From an uncultured Alphaproteobacteria bacterium (GTDB lineage Bacteria; Pseudomonadota; Alphaproteobacteria; GCA-2731375): a stretch of DNA of 64,000 bases. The position numbers were made by a program, and so were the translations under genes. How positions within the stretch are numbered: the first letter of the stretch is position 1; each line of letters opens with the position of its first letter. Below, one piece after another: positions 47,703 through 57,689 of the stretch. Location of the stretch: assembly GCA_951812805.1 (NCBI GenBank), contig CATOSZ010000009.1, forward strand, positions 72,501 to 136,500. The letters are read 5' to 3'. The notes under the pieces are model-generated. The model was not told the origin of the DNA and searched no databases. It saw nothing but the letters and a program-made list of their open reading frames with translations.

Positions 47703-48590
47703 GTGACATTCGAAGAGGCCCTGAAGGCCACCGCGGAGGCGGTCGAGGCCGAACTCGACGACATCTTGCCGCCGGCCGGCGACGGTGCCGAGGGCGAACT
47801 CGCCGAAGCGCTGCGCTACGCCACGCTCGGCGGCGGAAAGCGGGTCCGTCCGTTCATGGTCGTCGCCGGCGCGGAAATCTTCAACGTGCCGAAACGGAAC
47901 GCGCTGCGGGTCGGTGCGGCGGTGGAGCTGGTGCACTCCTATTCCCTGGTGCACGACGATCTGCCCTGCATGGACGACGACGCGCTGCGCCGAGGCCAGC
48001 CGACGGTGCATGTCAAATACGACGAGGCGACCGCGGTGCTGGTCGGCGACGGGCTGCTCAGCCTGGCCTTCGAGGTGCTCGCCGACGAGGCGACGACGGC
48101 CGATCCCCGGGCCCGGGTCGAGCTGGTGCACGGTTTAGCGCAGGCGAGCGGCGCGCACGGGATGGTCGGCGGACAGAAAATTGATCTTTGGGCCGAGAAC
48201 GAGCGACTGGACGAAACGCAGATCATTCGCCTGCAACGCCTGAAGACCGGTGCCATGATCGCCTTCGCCGGCGAGGCCGGCGCCATCCTCGCGGGCGCCG
48301 AGGCGACGTCCCGTCAAGCGCTACGCATGTACGCCCACGACCTGGGCCTGGCCTTTCAGATCGCCGACGACATCCTCGACATCACCGGCGATACCGAGGA
48401 ACTCGGCAAGACCGCCGGCAAGGACGTCGAGCAGGGCAAGGCCACATTCGTGACGCTTCTCGGCCTCGAAGGCGCGAAAGAACGCGCGGGCATGCTCGCC
48501 GCGCAAGCCGTTGCGCATCTTGAAATATTCGGTGAAAGGGCAGATGCTTTGCGCGCCCTCGCCGAATTTGTGGTAGCACGTCGTTCCTGA
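47703..48590 (+). CDS. ispA: Farnesyl/geranylgeranyl diphosphate synthase
   Basis: A 295-aa trans-prenyl diphosphate synthase. The first Asp-rich motif is HDDLPCMDDDALRRG, the second is FQIADDILDITGD, and GGKRVRPFMV and KTGAMIAFAGE are conserved. The small-chain-length type (Ser-Tyr-Ser before the first motif) fits farnesyl diphosphate. It condenses IPP with allylic diphosphates for quinones, carotenoids or undecaprenyl lipids. Starts with GTG after AAGGATCC. Between xseB and dxs, so it is part of the isoprenoid operon. Confidence 0.96.
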   Translation: MTFEEALKATAEAVEAELDDILPPAGDGAEGELAEALRYATLGGGKRVRPFMVVAGAEIFNVPKRNALRVGAAVELVHSYSLVHDDLPCMDDDALRRGQPTVHVKYDEATAVLVGDGLLSLAFEVLADEATTADPRARVELVHGLAQASGAHGMVGGQKIDLWAENERLDETQIIRLQRLKTGAMIAFAGEAGAILAGAEATSRQALRMYAHDLGLAFQIADDILDITGDTEELGKTAGKDVEQGKATFVTLLGLEGAKERAGMLAAQAVAHLEIFGERADALRALAEFVVARRS

Positions 48591-48640
48591 CGCGCCGCCA
48601 TACTTTGCCGGTGCCTTAAAACAACGATCTGGGTGACGAC

Positions 48641-50563
48641 GTGACCGACAGCAATACCCCGCTTCTCGATCAGGTGAAGACACCGAGCGACCTTCGCAAG
48701 CTCGATCCGAAGGACCTCCCCCAATTCGCCGACGAGCTGCGCATCGAGACAATCGATGCCGTCTCTCATACCGGCGGCCACCTCGGCGCCGGTCTCGGCG
48801 TGGTCGAGTTGACGGCGGCGTTGCACTACGTCTTCAACACGCCCGACGACATCATCATCTGGGATGTCGGCCATCAGGCCTATCCGCACAAGATCGTCAC
48901 CGGCCGGCGTGATCGCATCCGCACGCTGCGTGCCGGCGGCGGCCTCTCGGGCTTCACGAAACGCGCCGAGAGCGAGTACGACCCCTTCGGCGCCGCGCAC
49001 AGCTCGACCTCGATTTCCGCCGGCCTCGGCTTCGCCGTCGCGCGCGACCTCGCGGGCGAGGAGCGGAACGTCATCGCCGTCATCGGCGACGGCGCGATGA
49101 GCGCCGGCATGGCCTATGAGGCGTTGAACAACGCCGGCGGGCTGAATTCCCGCATGATCGTCATTCTGAACGACAACGACATGTCGATCGCACCCGCCGT
49201 CGGCGCGATGAGCGCCTATCTCTCACGGCTGATCTCTTCGCGCAGCTACCTGAAGCTGCGCGACGTCGCCAAGCAGCTGGCGCGCCACATGCCGGGCAAG
49301 GTCGAGCGGACCGCCAAACGGGCGGAGGAATATGCCCGCGGCATGATCACCGGCGGTACCATGTTCGAGGAGCTGGGCTTCTACTACGTCGGTCCGATCG
49401 ACGGTCACAACATCGACCATCTGCTGCCCGTGCTGAAGAACGTGCGCGATACCGACGCAGCCGGCCCGGTGCTGCTGCACGTGGTCACCCGCAAGGGCGC
49501 CGGTTATCCGCCGGCCGAGGAATCGGCGGACAAGTATCATGGCGTGAACCGCTTCGACGTCATCACCGGCGCGCAGGCCAAGGCGACGCCAAACGCGCCG
49601 CAATACACCAAGGTCTTCGGCCAGGCGCTGATCAACGAAGCAAAGAAGGACGACAAGATCTGCGCCGTCACCGCGGCGATGCCGTCGGGCACCGGCGTCA
49701 ATATGTTCGACGAACAGTTCCCCGATCGCAGCTTCGACGTCGGCATCGCCGAGCAGCACGGCGTGACCTTCGCCGCCGGCCTGGCGGCGGCGGGCTACAA
49801 GCCCTTCGCGGCGATCTATTCGACCTTCCTGCAACGCGGCTACGACCAGGTCGTGCACGATGTGGCAATCCAGGGCCTGCCGGTGCGTTTCGCCATCGAC
49901 CGGGCGGGCCTGGTCGGCGCGGATGGGCCGACGCATGCGGGCGCCTTCGACATCACGTACCTGGCGACCCTGCCGGGCTTTGTGGTGATGGCGGCGGCCG
50001 ACGAGGCGGAGCTTACCCGCATGGTCGCCACCGCCGTTACGATCGACGATCGCCCCTCGGCCTTCCGCTATCCCCGCGGCGAGGGCGTCGGCGTCGAGAT
50101 CCCGGAAAATCCGGAGCCATTGGAAATCGGCAAGGGCCGGGTGCTGCGCGAAGGCACGACTGTGGCGATCCTGTCCTTCGGCGCGCGCATGGAACAGGTC
50201 GAGATCGCCGCCGACGAGCTGGCGGCCAAGGGCCTGTCGACCACCGTGGCGGACGCCCGTTTCTGCAAGCCGCTGGACGAGGAGCTGCTGCATCGCCTGG
50301 CGACGACGCACGAGGTGCTGATCACCATCGAGGAAGGCTCCATCGGCGGCTTCGCGGCGCATTGCTTCGAGTATCTCTCGCGCGCCGGCCTGCTGGAGAA
50401 CGGCCTGAAGGTCCGGCCGATGTATCTGCCCGACATCTTCATCGACCACGACAAGCCGGAGAAGATGTACGACGTCGCCGGCCTCAACGCGCCGCACATC
50501 GTCGAAACGGCGGTCGCGGCCCTCGGCGGCACGAGCGCGGCGGAGGCGCCGCGCCGCGCCTGA
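48641..50563 (+). CDS. dxs: 1-Deoxy-D-xylulose-5-phosphate synthase
   Basis: A 640-aa thiamine-diphosphate enzyme that joins pyruvate and glyceraldehyde 3-phosphate, the first step of the MEP isoprenoid pathway. The N-terminal [20 protein letters not shown], the ThDP motif [20 protein letters not shown] followed by ILNDNDMSI, and the second-domain [17 protein letters not shown] plus the C-terminal transketolase domain are complete. The GTG start follows GGGTGA. It is 50 bases after ispA and seven bases before tlyA. No thiamine riboswitch can be seen ahead of it. Confidence 0.97.
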   Translation: MTDSNTPLLDQVKTPSDLRKLDPKDLPQFADELRIETIDAVSHTGGHLGAGLGVVELTAALHYVFNTPDDIIIWDVGHQAYPHKIVTGRRDRIRTLRAGGGLSGFTKRAESEYDPFGAAHSSTSISAGLGFAVARDLAGEERNVIAVIGDGAMSAGMAYEALNNAGGLNSRMIVILNDNDMSIAPAVGAMSAYLSRLISSRSYLKLRDVAKQLARHMPGKVERTAKRAEEYARGMITGGTMFEELGFYYVGPIDGHNIDHLLPVLKNVRDTDAAGPVLLHVVTRKGAGYPPAEESADKYHGVNRFDVITGAQAKATPNAPQYTKVFGQALINEAKKDDKICAVTAAMPSGTGVNMFDEQFPDRSFDVGIAEQHGVTFAAGLAAAGYKPFAAIYSTFLQRGYDQVVHDVAIQGLPVRFAIDRAGLVGADGPTHAGAFDITYLATLPGFVVMAAADEAELTRMVATAVTIDDRPSAFRYPRGEGVGVEIPENPEPLEIGKGRVLREGTTVAILSFGARMEQVEIAADELAAKGLSTTVADARFCKPLDEELLHRLATTHEVLITIEEGSIGGFAAHCFEYLSRAGLLENGLKVRPMYLPDIFIDHDKPEKMYDVAGLNAPHIVETAVAALGGTSAAEAPRRA

Positions 50564-50570
50564 GACGGCG

Positions 50571-51335
50571 ATGGCCCCGGCCGACGGGCGTCCCCGCAAG
50601 CAGCGCCTCGACGAGGCCTTGGTCGCCCGCGGCTTGGCGGAGAGCCGGACACGCGCGCAAGCCCTGGTCATGGCCGGCCTGGTGTTTTCCGGCGAACGCA
50701 AGCTGGAGAAGGCGGGGCAGCAGGTCGCCGCCGATCTGACCCTTGAGGTGCGCGGACGCGAACATCCCTGGGTCGGGCGCGGCGGCATGAAACTCGACCA
50801 TGCCTTTACCTCTTTCGATCTCGACGCCGGCGAGCGGGTGGCGATCGATGTCGGCGCCTCCACGGGCGGCTTTACCGACGTGTTGTTGGCACACGGCGCC
50901 AGGCGGGTCCACGCGGTCGACGTCGGGCATGGCCAGCTCGCCTGGAAGCTGCGACAGGACTCCCGCGTCGTCGTACACGAGCGGACCAACGCCCGCCATC
51001 TTACGGCCGAGGCCATCGGCGAAGCGGTCGATATCGTCGTCTGCGATGCGAGCTTCATCGGCCTGCGCACGGTGCTGCCCGCCGCCCTGGCGTTGACGCG
51101 GCCGGGCGCCTGGGCCGTCGCCCTCATCAAGCCGCAGTTCGAGGTCGGGCGGGACCGGGTCGGCAAGGGCGGCGTGGTTCGCGACGCCGCCCTGCACGAA
51201 GAGGTCCAGGCGACGATCCGCGACTGGTTCGACGCGCTTCCCCGCTGGCGGACCGAGGGCCTGGCGGAAAGCCCGATCCTGGGGCCCGAGGGCAACCGGG
51301 AATTCCTGATCCATGCCCGGCGCGACGAGGACTGA
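50571..51335 (+). CDS. tlyA: TlyA-family rRNA 2'-O-methyltransferase / putative haemolysin
   Basis: A 254-aa protein with an S4 RNA-binding domain (about residues 10-70, RLDEALVARGLAESRTRAQA) and a FtsJ-like methyltransferase domain. The K-D-K-E tetrad is seen in GRGGMKLDHAF, IVVCDASFIGL, ALIKPQFEVG and GNREFLIHA. The SAM loop is AIDVGASTGGFTDVLL. In mycobacteria the enzyme 2'-O-methylates 16S and 23S rRNA. Seven bases after dxs and one base before the next methyltransferase gene, so an operon. Confidence 0.94.
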   Translation: MAPADGRPRKQRLDEALVARGLAESRTRAQALVMAGLVFSGERKLEKAGQQVAADLTLEVRGREHPWVGRGGMKLDHAFTSFDLDAGERVAIDVGASTGGFTDVLLAHGARRVHAVDVGHGQLAWKLRQDSRVVVHERTNARHLTAEAIGEAVDIVVCDASFIGLRTVLPAALALTRPGAWAVALIKPQFEVGRDRVGKGGVVRDAALHEEVQATIRDWFDALPRWRTEGLAESPILGPEGNREFLIHARRDED

Positions 51336-51336
51336 G

Positions 51337-52635
51337 ATGGAAGCGATCCTCGACATCGAGACGATCGGGGCGCGCGGCGACGCCGTCGCCCGCCACGAGG
51401 GCGAGCGGGTCTTCGTCGACGACGCCCTGCCGGGGGAACGCCATCGCCTGCGCCTCGAGCCCGCCGACCGCCAGGGCCGCCGGGGCCGCAGCCTCGAACG
51501 CCTCGTGACCTCGCCCGAGCGGGTCACGCCCCCCTGCCCGCACTATGCGGATTGCGGCGGCTGCGCGCTGCAGCACTGGCGGGCGGAGTCCTACGAGGCC
51601 TGGAAACGGGACCGGGTGGTCGAGGCGCTGGCCCGCGTTGGCCTGGGGGACGTGCCGGTCGCCGCCCTCGAAAGCGTACCGCCCGCGAGCCGTCGCCGCG
51701 CCCGGTTTACGGCGCGGCAAACGCGCGAGGGCACCGTCGTCGGGTTTCACCAACGGCGCGGCGCGTGGATCACCGCGATCTCCGAATGCCGCGTTCTGCA
51801 ACCCTCGCTGGCCCGCCTGCCGGGATTGCTCGCCCCCCTGCTGGAAGCCTTCCCGCCGCCGCGCGGCAAAGCGTTGGATATCTCGGCGACCCATAGCGAT
51901 ACCGGCGTCGATCTGTGGATCCGCCACGAGCGGCACCCGCCACCCGACGGGCTGGCGCGCCTGGCGGCCTTCGCCGAGGCGGCCGATCTCGCCCGCCTGT
52001 CCTGGGGCGGCCGGACGCCCGAGATCCTGATCGAACGCCGGCGCCCGGCAATCCGTGTGGCCGGCCTCGCGCTCGAGCCGCCGCCCGACGCGTTTCTGCA
52101 GGCGACGCCGGCCTCGGCGGAGACGATGATGGCGCTGACCCTGGCCGGCCTGGGCGAGGCCCGGCATGTGGCGGACCTCTTCGCCGGTATCGGCATGTTG
52201 AGCGTGGCGCTGCTGGAGCGCGGGCGGGTTACCGCGATCGACCAGGATCGCGGCATGCTCGCCGCGCTGGAAGCGGCGGGCCGGGCCGGCGGCCGCTCCG
52301 ACCGCCTCGAGGTCCGGGTGCGCGACCTGATGCGCCGTCCTCTCGTCGCCGCCGAGCTTGCGGCCTTCGACGCCGTGGTCCTCGATCCCCCCCGTGCCGG
52401 CGCCCGGGCCCAGGCGGAAACCCTCGCAGAGGCCGTCAATGTCGATACCGTCGTCTCCCTCTCCTGCAATCCCGCAACCTTCGCCCGCGACGCCCGCCTG
52501 CTGGTCGACGGGGGCTACCGCATGGGGACGGTGACGCCGATCGACCAGTTCCTCTGGTCCGCCCATGTCGAAATGGTCGCGGTCTTCCGGCGCGCTCCCC
52601 CCGATGGCATGCCCGCGGCATCATCGCTAGAATAA
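51337..52635 (+). CDS. RlmD/TrmA-type 23S rRNA (uracil-C5) methyltransferase
   Basis: A 432-aa class I RNA methyltransferase of the TrmA/RlmC/RlmD group. An N-terminal TRAM-like part is followed by a 4Fe-4S cysteine cluster (PPCPHYADCGGCALQHW plus a further Cys in SECRVLQP), the SAM motif VADLFAGIGMLSVALLERG, VVLDPPRAGAR, and the catalytic Cys in LSCNPATFARD. It makes m5U in tRNA or 23S rRNA; the cluster suggests the RlmD/RlmC side. The start at 51337 is after GAGGACTGAG; an ATG eight codons upstream overlaps tlyA. Last gene of the dxs operon. Confidence 0.93.
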   Translation: MEAILDIETIGARGDAVARHEGERVFVDDALPGERHRLRLEPADRQGRRGRSLERLVTSPERVTPPCPHYADCGGCALQHWRAESYEAWKRDRVVEALARVGLGDVPVAALESVPPASRRRARFTARQTREGTVVGFHQRRGAWITAISECRVLQPSLARLPGLLAPLLEAFPPPRGKALDISATHSDTGVDLWIRHERHPPPDGLARLAAFAEAADLARLSWGGRTPEILIERRRPAIRVAGLALEPPPDAFLQATPASAETMMALTLAGLGEARHVADLFAGIGMLSVALLERGRVTAIDQDRGMLAALEAAGRAGGRSDRLEVRVRDLMRRPLVAAELAAFDAVVLDPPRAGARAQAETLAEAVNVDTVVSLSCNPATFARDARLLVDGGYRMGTVTPIDQFLWSAHVEMVAVFRRAPPDGMPAASSLE

Positions 52636-52663
52636 GTCTTTCCTTTTGGGGAGATCTGCCGTG

Positions 52664-53893
52664 ATGCAAACGTCGCCGTCGACCATCGCCGACCCGAGTC
52701 TGGAGGCGCGTTTCCACGCGCTGTTCGGCGCCGGTGTTCAATTCGAACGCCCCCTGGCGGAAAGCGGCCTGGGCGGTCGGGTGAGCGGCCTCGACCTCGC
52801 CGAGCCGCTGGCGCCGGCGCAGGTGGACCTTCTGCTGGATACGCTGGCCCATTGCCGGCTGTTCACCATCGCCGGCCAGGATCTGGCGCGGTTTTCCCTC
52901 GCGACGTTCGAGCGATTTGCCAATCATTGGGGCGCGCCGGTCGCCCATCCCTCGAACTTCCTGCGCGGCGGCAAACCGGCCCAACAGGACGGCGCCAGCA
53001 ACGGCGCCATCACGTACCTGCCCTACGCGGACCGGCGGGTCGCGGCGGCCGACTCGACGCTGCCCGGCCAGGTCGCCTGCCTGCCGCATGAATCGCCGGC
53101 CGTCCTGGTCGCCACCAACCTGCTGGGCCGCGGCGTGGACGACGCCCCCACCCTGAAGGCCGGCGGCACCTGGCATACCGACATCGAGTACGAGCCGCTG
53201 CCGATCTATGTGTCGATGTTCCTGGTGCATTTCGCACCGGTGGCCCGCGACGCCTCGAACGGGCAATGGGTCGAGCCGCCGGTCGACGACGGTGCGCCGG
53301 CGCCCTATTTCTCCGGCTCCGACGACGACCTCATGGCGTTGCGCAAGCACCTGCCGTTGAACGGCGAAACCGCCTATACGGATACCGCGGCCGCCTTCGC
53401 TGCCCTGCCGGCGGACGAACAGGCGAAACTCGAGGCGATCCGGGTACGCCGGCGGCTGAACACGGGCGACGACGGCTGGCTCGCGCCGCTGGTACGCACC
53501 GACCCGCGCTCGGGCCTGAAGTCGCTGCACAGCCCGGTCTGGGCCTCCCGGCCCGGGGTCCGCCCGTCGATTGAGGTGGACGGCCTGTCGGTGGAAGACT
53601 CGCGCGTGTTTCTGGACCGCCTGGAGGCGCACATTCTGCAACCGCGCTTCCGCTACGACCATGTCCACACAGAGGGCGACGTCACCATCTGGAACAACTA
53701 CATGACCTTGCACAATTCGCCGCCGATCAAAATCGGCATCGATCGCATCGACGACGCCCGCCTGCTGTACCGCCTGAGCTGCAAGGGTGAACCTGTCCTG
53801 ACCCTGCCGCGGCAGGACGATCCGACATGGATCACGACCCACGTCGCCGGCGACTACCGTTCCCCCCCGGAGATCGTCGGCACGCGGGCTTGA
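52664..53893 (+). CDS. TauD/TfdA-family 2-oxoglutarate dioxygenase
   Basis: A 409-aa Fe(II)/2-oxoglutarate dioxygenase, long for the family. The HxD pair is in GTWHTDIEYEPLP (His171, Asp173) and the distal His in NNYMTLHNSPP; the late Arg (LLYRLSCKG) would hold 2-oxoglutarate. The segment 200-320 is an extension before the barrel closes. It hydroxylates a small acid, for example taurine, an aryloxyacetate or gamma-butyrobetaine. The start is supported by GGGGAG; a GTG just before the ATG could also serve. Convergent with the SDR at 53897. Confidence 0.88.
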   Translation: MQTSPSTIADPSLEARFHALFGAGVQFERPLAESGLGGRVSGLDLAEPLAPAQVDLLLDTLAHCRLFTIAGQDLARFSLATFERFANHWGAPVAHPSNFLRGGKPAQQDGASNGAITYLPYADRRVAAADSTLPGQVACLPHESPAVLVATNLLGRGVDDAPTLKAGGTWHTDIEYEPLPIYVSMFLVHFAPVARDASNGQWVEPPVDDGAPAPYFSGSDDDLMALRKHLPLNGETAYTDTAAAFAALPADEQAKLEAIRVRRRLNTGDDGWLAPLVRTDPRSGLKSLHSPVWASRPGVRPSIEVDGLSVEDSRVFLDRLEAHILQPRFRYDHVHTEGDVTIWNNYMTLHNSPPIKIGIDRIDDARLLYRLSCKGEPVLTLPRQDDPTWITTHVAGDYRSPPEIVGTRA

Positions 53894-53896
53894 GCG

Positions 53897-54604
53897 CTAC
53901 CAGGTCTCGCCGAAGGGCCGGAGTTCGACCAGGAAGGACTGCGCCGTCCGCGGCTGGTGCGCGATGTGATAAATCTCCGCCGCCAGGTCATCGGGCTGGG
54001 CGAAGAAGTCCTTCGGCTGGTCCTTCCAGCGTCGCCGGGCAAACGGCATGTCGATCACCGCGTCGATCACCACATAGGCGACGTGCACGCCGCTCGGGCC
54101 GAGTTCGCGGGCGAGCGCTTCGGCCAGGATGCGCTGGCCGGCCTTGCTGGAGGCCCAGCCGACATAGGAGGCTTTGCCGCGAAGCGCCGCCGTGTTGCCG
54201 GTGACGACGATCGAGCCGCCGCCCGCCTCGATCATGCCGGGTGCCAGGGTCTGCGTGGCGACCAGCAGGCCCGTCGTGTTGACCCGGTAGTTCCGCTCGA
54301 AGTCGGCCGGGTCGATGTCCAGATAGTGTCCGAAACTGGCGAGCGAGGCGTTGTAGATGACGCTGCGCGGCACGCCGTGCGCCGCGACCATGCGTTTCAG
54401 CGTCTCGGCGAAGGCGTCGAGATCGCGGATGTCGACCGCATAGGGGGTCGTATGCTCGATCTCCGCCTCGAAGCCGGCCAGCCGCTCCGGGCTGCGGGCG
54501 ATCATCGAGACGTGATAGCCCTCCGCCACGAAACGCCGCGCGCAGGCGGCACCCGTGCCGGCGCCGATGCCGATCAGCAGGCAATGAGGTCTTTCACCGG
54601 ACAT
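53897..54604 (-). CDS. SDR-like protein with Tyr-to-Trp change in the active site
   Basis: A 235-aa Rossmann-fold SDR. The nucleotide loop is LLIGIGAGTGAACARRFV, an atypical version (GIGAGTG). IYNASLASFGH replaces the NNAG motif. The usual YxxxK is replaced by WASSK (Trp where Tyr is expected) in SYVGWASSKAGQR, and VVTGNTAALRG stands where the catalytic Ser is normally. It may bind a dinucleotide without being a normal dehydrogenase, or use the nearby Tyr. Three bases from the convergent dioxygenase; the IS21-family left end is about 110 bases ahead of its start. Confidence 0.85.
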   Translation of the reverse strand: MSGERPHCLLIGIGAGTGAACARRFVAEGYHVSMIARSPERLAGFEAEIEHTTPYAVDIRDLDAFAETLKRMVAAHGVPRSVIYNASLASFGHYLDIDPADFERNYRVNTTGLLVATQTLAPGMIEAGGGSIVVTGNTAALRGKASYVGWASSKAGQRILAEALARELGPSGVHVAYVVIDAVIDMPFARRRWKDQPKDFFAQPDDLAAEIYHIAHQPRTAQSFLVELRPFGETW

Positions 54605-54820
54605 TTCCGCCCCTCCCGTCGAAGTCCACTGCCGCCGTGCTTACGCGATTTTCCGCCCCGGTCCAAATTCCGGCGTATTTTTTCGTGATCCTGAAACCTT
54701 TCCGGCCCCACCGTGTGAATCGGCATGCAAAACTGACCCACTTTGGTGGGTTATGAGCGGTAAGAATTGACCCACCTGGAACGCTAGCATCCGCACGGAA
54801 CAGTGCGGAGGAAAGAGCAG

Positions 54821-56329
54821 GTGGTATTGATGGAAAGCGTATTGAAGATCCGACGTTGGATATTACGGGAGGGTCGGAGTATCCGATCTGTATCTCGTCA
54901 GACTGGTTTGTCGCGGAACACGATTAAGAAGTATCTGAAGGACGGCGATCCACCGAGCTATCAGCGGCGCGTTTCACCCGTCCGGCGTAAGCTTAGCGAT
55001 GGCTTCGCCAGCCGGCTTCGGGCGCTCTTTGAGCAGGACCTGGGGCGCCCGCGCCGTGAGCGCCGGACGGCCAAGAAGCTTTATGAGCAGCTTGTGTCGG
55101 AAGGCTATAGCGGATCCTACTCGACGGTTCAGAGGTTTGTCCGCGACCTGAAGCGTTCTGGCGCCGGATCGGGGGATGCGTTCATTCCGTTGCACTTTAC
55201 GGCAGGTGACGCGCTCCAGTTTGACTGGAGCACGGAATACGCTGTCCTGGGCGGTGTCGAGCAGAAGGTAAAGGTTGCCCACTTCCGCCTATGTCATAGC
55301 CGCAAGCCCTTTGTTGTTGCCTATCCCAGCGAATCTCAGGAGATGGTGCTGGACGCCTTTGCACGGGCGATGTCTTTCTATGGCGGCGTACCGCGCCGGG
55401 TGATCATCGACAACCCCAAGACGATGGTAACCTATGTTTCGCGCTCTAAGGACCGTGTGTTCCATCCGCGCTTTCTGGCGTTGATGAACCACTATGTGAT
55501 GGAACCGGTTGCTTGCACACCCGCGGCGGGGTGGGAGAAGGGTCAGATTGAGAACCAGGTTGGGTTCCTGCGGGGACAGCTGTTTGCGCCCAAGCCCGCC
55601 TTTGACGATCTGGATGCGCTGAACGGCTGGTTGCGTCTGCGCTGCGAGGAATTGGCGAATCGCGCCCACCCCGAACAATCGGATCGCAAGATCTCGGACG
55701 TGTTCGCAGACGAGTGCGCCGAACTGCGTCCCCTGGGCCGGGCTTTTGACGGCTATGTTGAGAAGGCCGCTCGTGTCCGCTCTACCTGTCTGGTCCAATA
55801 TGCCACCAATCGCTATAGCGTCCCCTCCCGGTTCGCCGGGGAGCTTGTCTCTCTGCGCGCCTATGCGGACCGGATCGTGGTTGTGTCAGGGCAGAATGTG
55901 ATTGCCGAGCACAAGCGCCGCTTTACCCGCAACGCCAGCTATTTCGAGCCCTGGCATTACCTGCCCCTACTCGACCGCAAGCCCGGCGCGCTGAGAGATG
56001 GCGCGCCCTTTGTGGGTTGGCAATTGCCTGAGGCGATGCACCGGGTCAGGGCGCATTACATGGCCGGCAAAGGCGGGGACCGGGAGTTTGTCGATCTGCT
56101 CCTGCTGGCCCAGGATCACGGGATCGAGGTGGTCGAGATAGCCTGTGAACTGGCCGTGGAGCAGAACACGCTGCGCCTTCCGGCCATCATCAATCTGATC
56201 AACCAACTGGTGGAGCCGGTCATCGCGCCATGGGGCGAGAGCCACGCCTATCCGCAACTGACCTTGCGGCCCGAAGCGGACTGCAAGCGCTATGAGACGC
56301 TGTGCGTTGCCGGGGAGGCCGTCGCATGA
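54821..56329 (+). CDS. istA: IS21-family transposase IstA
   Basis: A 502-aa DDE transposase. The N-terminal helix-turn-helix is [20 protein letters not shown]. The catalytic residues are the Asp in [12 protein letters not shown], the Asp in [10 protein letters not shown] and the Glu in [17 protein letters not shown]. The open frame goes back to a GTG at 54803, but GGAGG at 54806-54810 lies ten bases ahead of the GTG at 54821, which is preferred; an ATG at 54830 is also possible. Its stop overlaps the istB start by four bases (ATGA). The codon use is less GC-rich than in the neighbours, in keeping with a mobile gene. Confidence 0.93.
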   Translation: MVLMESVLKIRRWILREGRSIRSVSRQTGLSRNTIKKYLKDGDPPSYQRRVSPVRRKLSDGFASRLRALFEQDLGRPRRERRTAKKLYEQLVSEGYSGSYSTVQRFVRDLKRSGAGSGDAFIPLHFTAGDALQFDWSTEYAVLGGVEQKVKVAHFRLCHSRKPFVVAYPSESQEMVLDAFARAMSFYGGVPRRVIIDNPKTMVTYVSRSKDRVFHPRFLALMNHYVMEPVACTPAAGWEKGQIENQVGFLRGQLFAPKPAFDDLDALNGWLRLRCEELANRAHPEQSDRKISDVFADECAELRPLGRAFDGYVEKAARVRSTCLVQYATNRYSVPSRFAGELVSLRAYADRIVVVSGQNVIAEHKRRFTRNASYFEPWHYLPLLDRKPGALRDGAPFVGWQLPEAMHRVRAHYMAGKGGDREFVDLLLLAQDHGIEVVEIACELAVEQNTLRLPAIINLINQLVEPVIAPWGESHAYPQLTLRPEADCKRYETLCVAGEAVA

Positions 56330-57057
56330 AAGCTTTGATAGACCAACTGATCGCCCTGAGGCTGTATGGAATGGCGGCTTGCGCCGAAGCTTTGCTGGCC
56401 GCGCGCAAGCCGCCAAGTCTGACCACTGCGATAAAGCAACTGATCGACGCCGAGACTGTAGAGCGCCGGGTGCGCTCTATCCAGCACCAAATGCGGGCCT
56501 CGAAGTTCCCCCACCATAAGGACTTCGCCACTTTCGATTACGGCCTAGCCGCCGTCACCCAAGCGCAAATCGACCCCTTCTGCTCAGGGCAGTTCACCCA
56601 GGAGGCCCACAACCTCATTCTGGTGGGCGGAACCGGTACGGGCAAAACCCACATCGCCATTGCTCTGGGGACGCTGTTGATCAATCAGGGAAAGAAGGTC
56701 CGTTTCTTCAACGCCGTCGATCTGATCAATGCGCTGATCAAGGAACAGGCCGAAGGCAACGCCGGCAAGATCATCCGGCAACTGACGGCCATGGATTGCG
56801 TCATCATCGACGAACTGGGCTATATCCCATTCCCCAAATCCGGCGGTGCGCTCTTGTTCCACCTGATCAGCAAACTCTATGAGAAGACCAGCGTCATCAT
56901 CACCACCAATCTGGAGTTCGGGGAATGGGTCTCCGTCTTCGGAGATGCAAAAATGACAACCGCGTTGCTGGATCGTGTAACGCATCACTGCGCAATCATC
57001 GAAACAGGCAACATGTCTTACCGCTTCGCACAAAGCAAACAGCGACGACAAAAGTAG
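56326..57057 (+). CDS. istB: IS21-family helper ATPase IstB
   Basis: The 243-aa AAA+ ATPase that helps IstA select targets. The Walker A site is [16 protein letters not shown] (about residues 102-117), the Walker B is [12 protein letters not shown] and the sensor is [12 protein letters not shown]. The N-terminal helical part ([31 protein letters not shown]) is typical. Overlaps istA by four bases. A strong hairpin, probably the terminator, starts 13 bases after the stop. Complete. Confidence 0.95.
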   Translation: MKALIDQLIALRLYGMAACAEALLAARKPPSLTTAIKQLIDAETVERRVRSIQHQMRASKFPHHKDFATFDYGLAAVTQAQIDPFCSGQFTQEAHNLILVGGTGTGKTHIAIALGTLLINQGKKVRFFNAVDLINALIKEQAEGNAGKIIRQLTAMDCVIIDELGYIPFPKSGGALLFHLISKLYEKTSVIITTNLEFGEWVSVFGDAKMTTALLDRVTHHCAIIETGNMSYRFAQSKQRRQK

Positions 57058-57070
57058 CCGCCCTGTAAGC

Positions 57071-57119
57071 AAAGCCCCAGGCTGATCCGCTATATGGAGC
57101 CAATCAGCCTGGGGGCTTT
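57071..57119 (+). terminator. Hairpin terminator after istB
   Basis: AAAGCCCCAGGCTGAT pairs with ATCAGCCTGGGGGCTTT with a single bulged G and a loop of 16 bases. The A-run before and T-run inside the 3' arm make it a possible two-way terminator. Confidence 0.6.
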
Positions 57120-57151
57120 CATCGCAAAGGCGGGCAAATCAAAACGGGTCC

Positions 57152-57448
57152 TGTACAGATTGTTCTGCAAAAGGGGTTTCGTAGCTGGGGCACAAGTCCG
57201 GGCCGATGGGGTGGATGAGCTGCCTCCGGCTGGTCCGGGCTCTCGCGATCGAAATCCATGAGGACTGGCTGGATGCCAACCGCTAGCTCAACATGATCCA
57301 TCTCAAGGAGAGCAAAAGCGAACGCATCCAGAAAGCCGCCTGACGGCGGCTCGGCATGCCTGGCGCTCCGAGCAATCGAAATCTCCGCGCCAGGCATGCC
57401 GGTGGCCCTCATCGGCAGCCATGACAAACTTGCAGAACAGTCTGGACA
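57152..57448 (+). mobile_element. Remnant element with 19-bp inverted repeats
   Basis: TGTACAGATTGTTCTGCAA at the left and TTGCAGAACAGTCTGGACA at the right are inverted repeats (17 of 19 pairs). Between them lies the C-terminal piece of a transposase with an in-frame stop and, at 57353-57400, a 14-bp perfect hairpin GGCATGCCTGGCGC / GCGCCAGGCATGCC. The element is about 300 bases long, so most of its body is gone. No target duplication found. Confidence 0.55.
57215..57343 (+). pseudogene. C-terminal transposase fragment (IS256-like), with internal stop
   Basis: In one frame the sequence reads MSCLRLVRALAIEIHEDWL, then DANR, a TAG stop at 57284, LNMIHLKESKSERIQKAA and a TGA at 57343. The RALAIEIHEDWL and NMxxLKExKxERIxKAA pattern resembles the C-terminus of certain IS256-type transposases as I remember them. 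The N-terminal nine tenths are missing. Family assignment is tentative. Confidence 0.45.
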
Positions 57449-57512
57449 CTACTTCAAAAGCTCATTGCCACTTCAAGAACCCCACCTGATCCCCACGTTC
57501 CGCCGCCGGCCC

Positions 57513-57619
57513 GGTTGTCCCGGTGGGCCCACAGGCCCCTCCCACGCGGCTTCGCTCCGCGTAACGCAAAGCGCTACACGAAGCCGCGCGGGGCCCTCCC
57601 GTGGACTACCGGGACAACC
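57513..57619 (+). repeat. Large imperfect palindrome
   Basis: GGTTGTCCCGGT at 57513 pairs with ACCGGGACAACC at 57608-57619. Further in, GCGGCTTCG pairs with CGAAGCCGC. The whole stretch can fold into one long hairpin. It sits between the transposase remnant and the IS21-type right end. Confidence 0.6.
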
Positions 57620-57632
57620 TCCGTCGAAGCAA

Positions 57633-57689
57633 GGGGGGGGGGTCAATTTTGCACGCCGATAGGGGGTCAGAATTAAATGCTGATTGACA
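57633..57689 (+). repeat. IS21-type right terminus
   Basis: Two tandem GGGGGTCA-containing repeats ending in CTGATTGACA, the reverse complement of an IS21-like TGTCAATCAG start. The inner copy (GGGGGTCAATTTTGCACG) is close to the reverse complement of the left end at 54714. Confidence 0.65.

Larger units (their letters stand above)
54714..57689 (+). mobile_element. IS21-family element with mosaic right side
   Basis: The left end at 54714 starts TGTGAATCGGCATGCAAAAC and repeats TTGACCCACC a few dozen bases in, as expected for the multiple transposase-binding repeats of IS21 elements. istA and istB are intact. A candidate right end (57633-57689) reads TGTCAATCAGCAT on the minus strand and contains GGGGGTCAATTTTGCACGCC repeats. 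No target duplication joins the two ends (CCCACCG to the left, GCAACGA to the right). About 600 bases after istB hold a remnant of another transposase and a large palindrome. So either one IS21 was invaded, or two IS21-type ends were fused by deletion. Confidence 0.75.

Noticed and set aside
48591..48640. Thiamine (TPP) riboswitch ahead of dxs
   Set aside because: The gap has only 50 bases and no CTGAGA or other conserved box.
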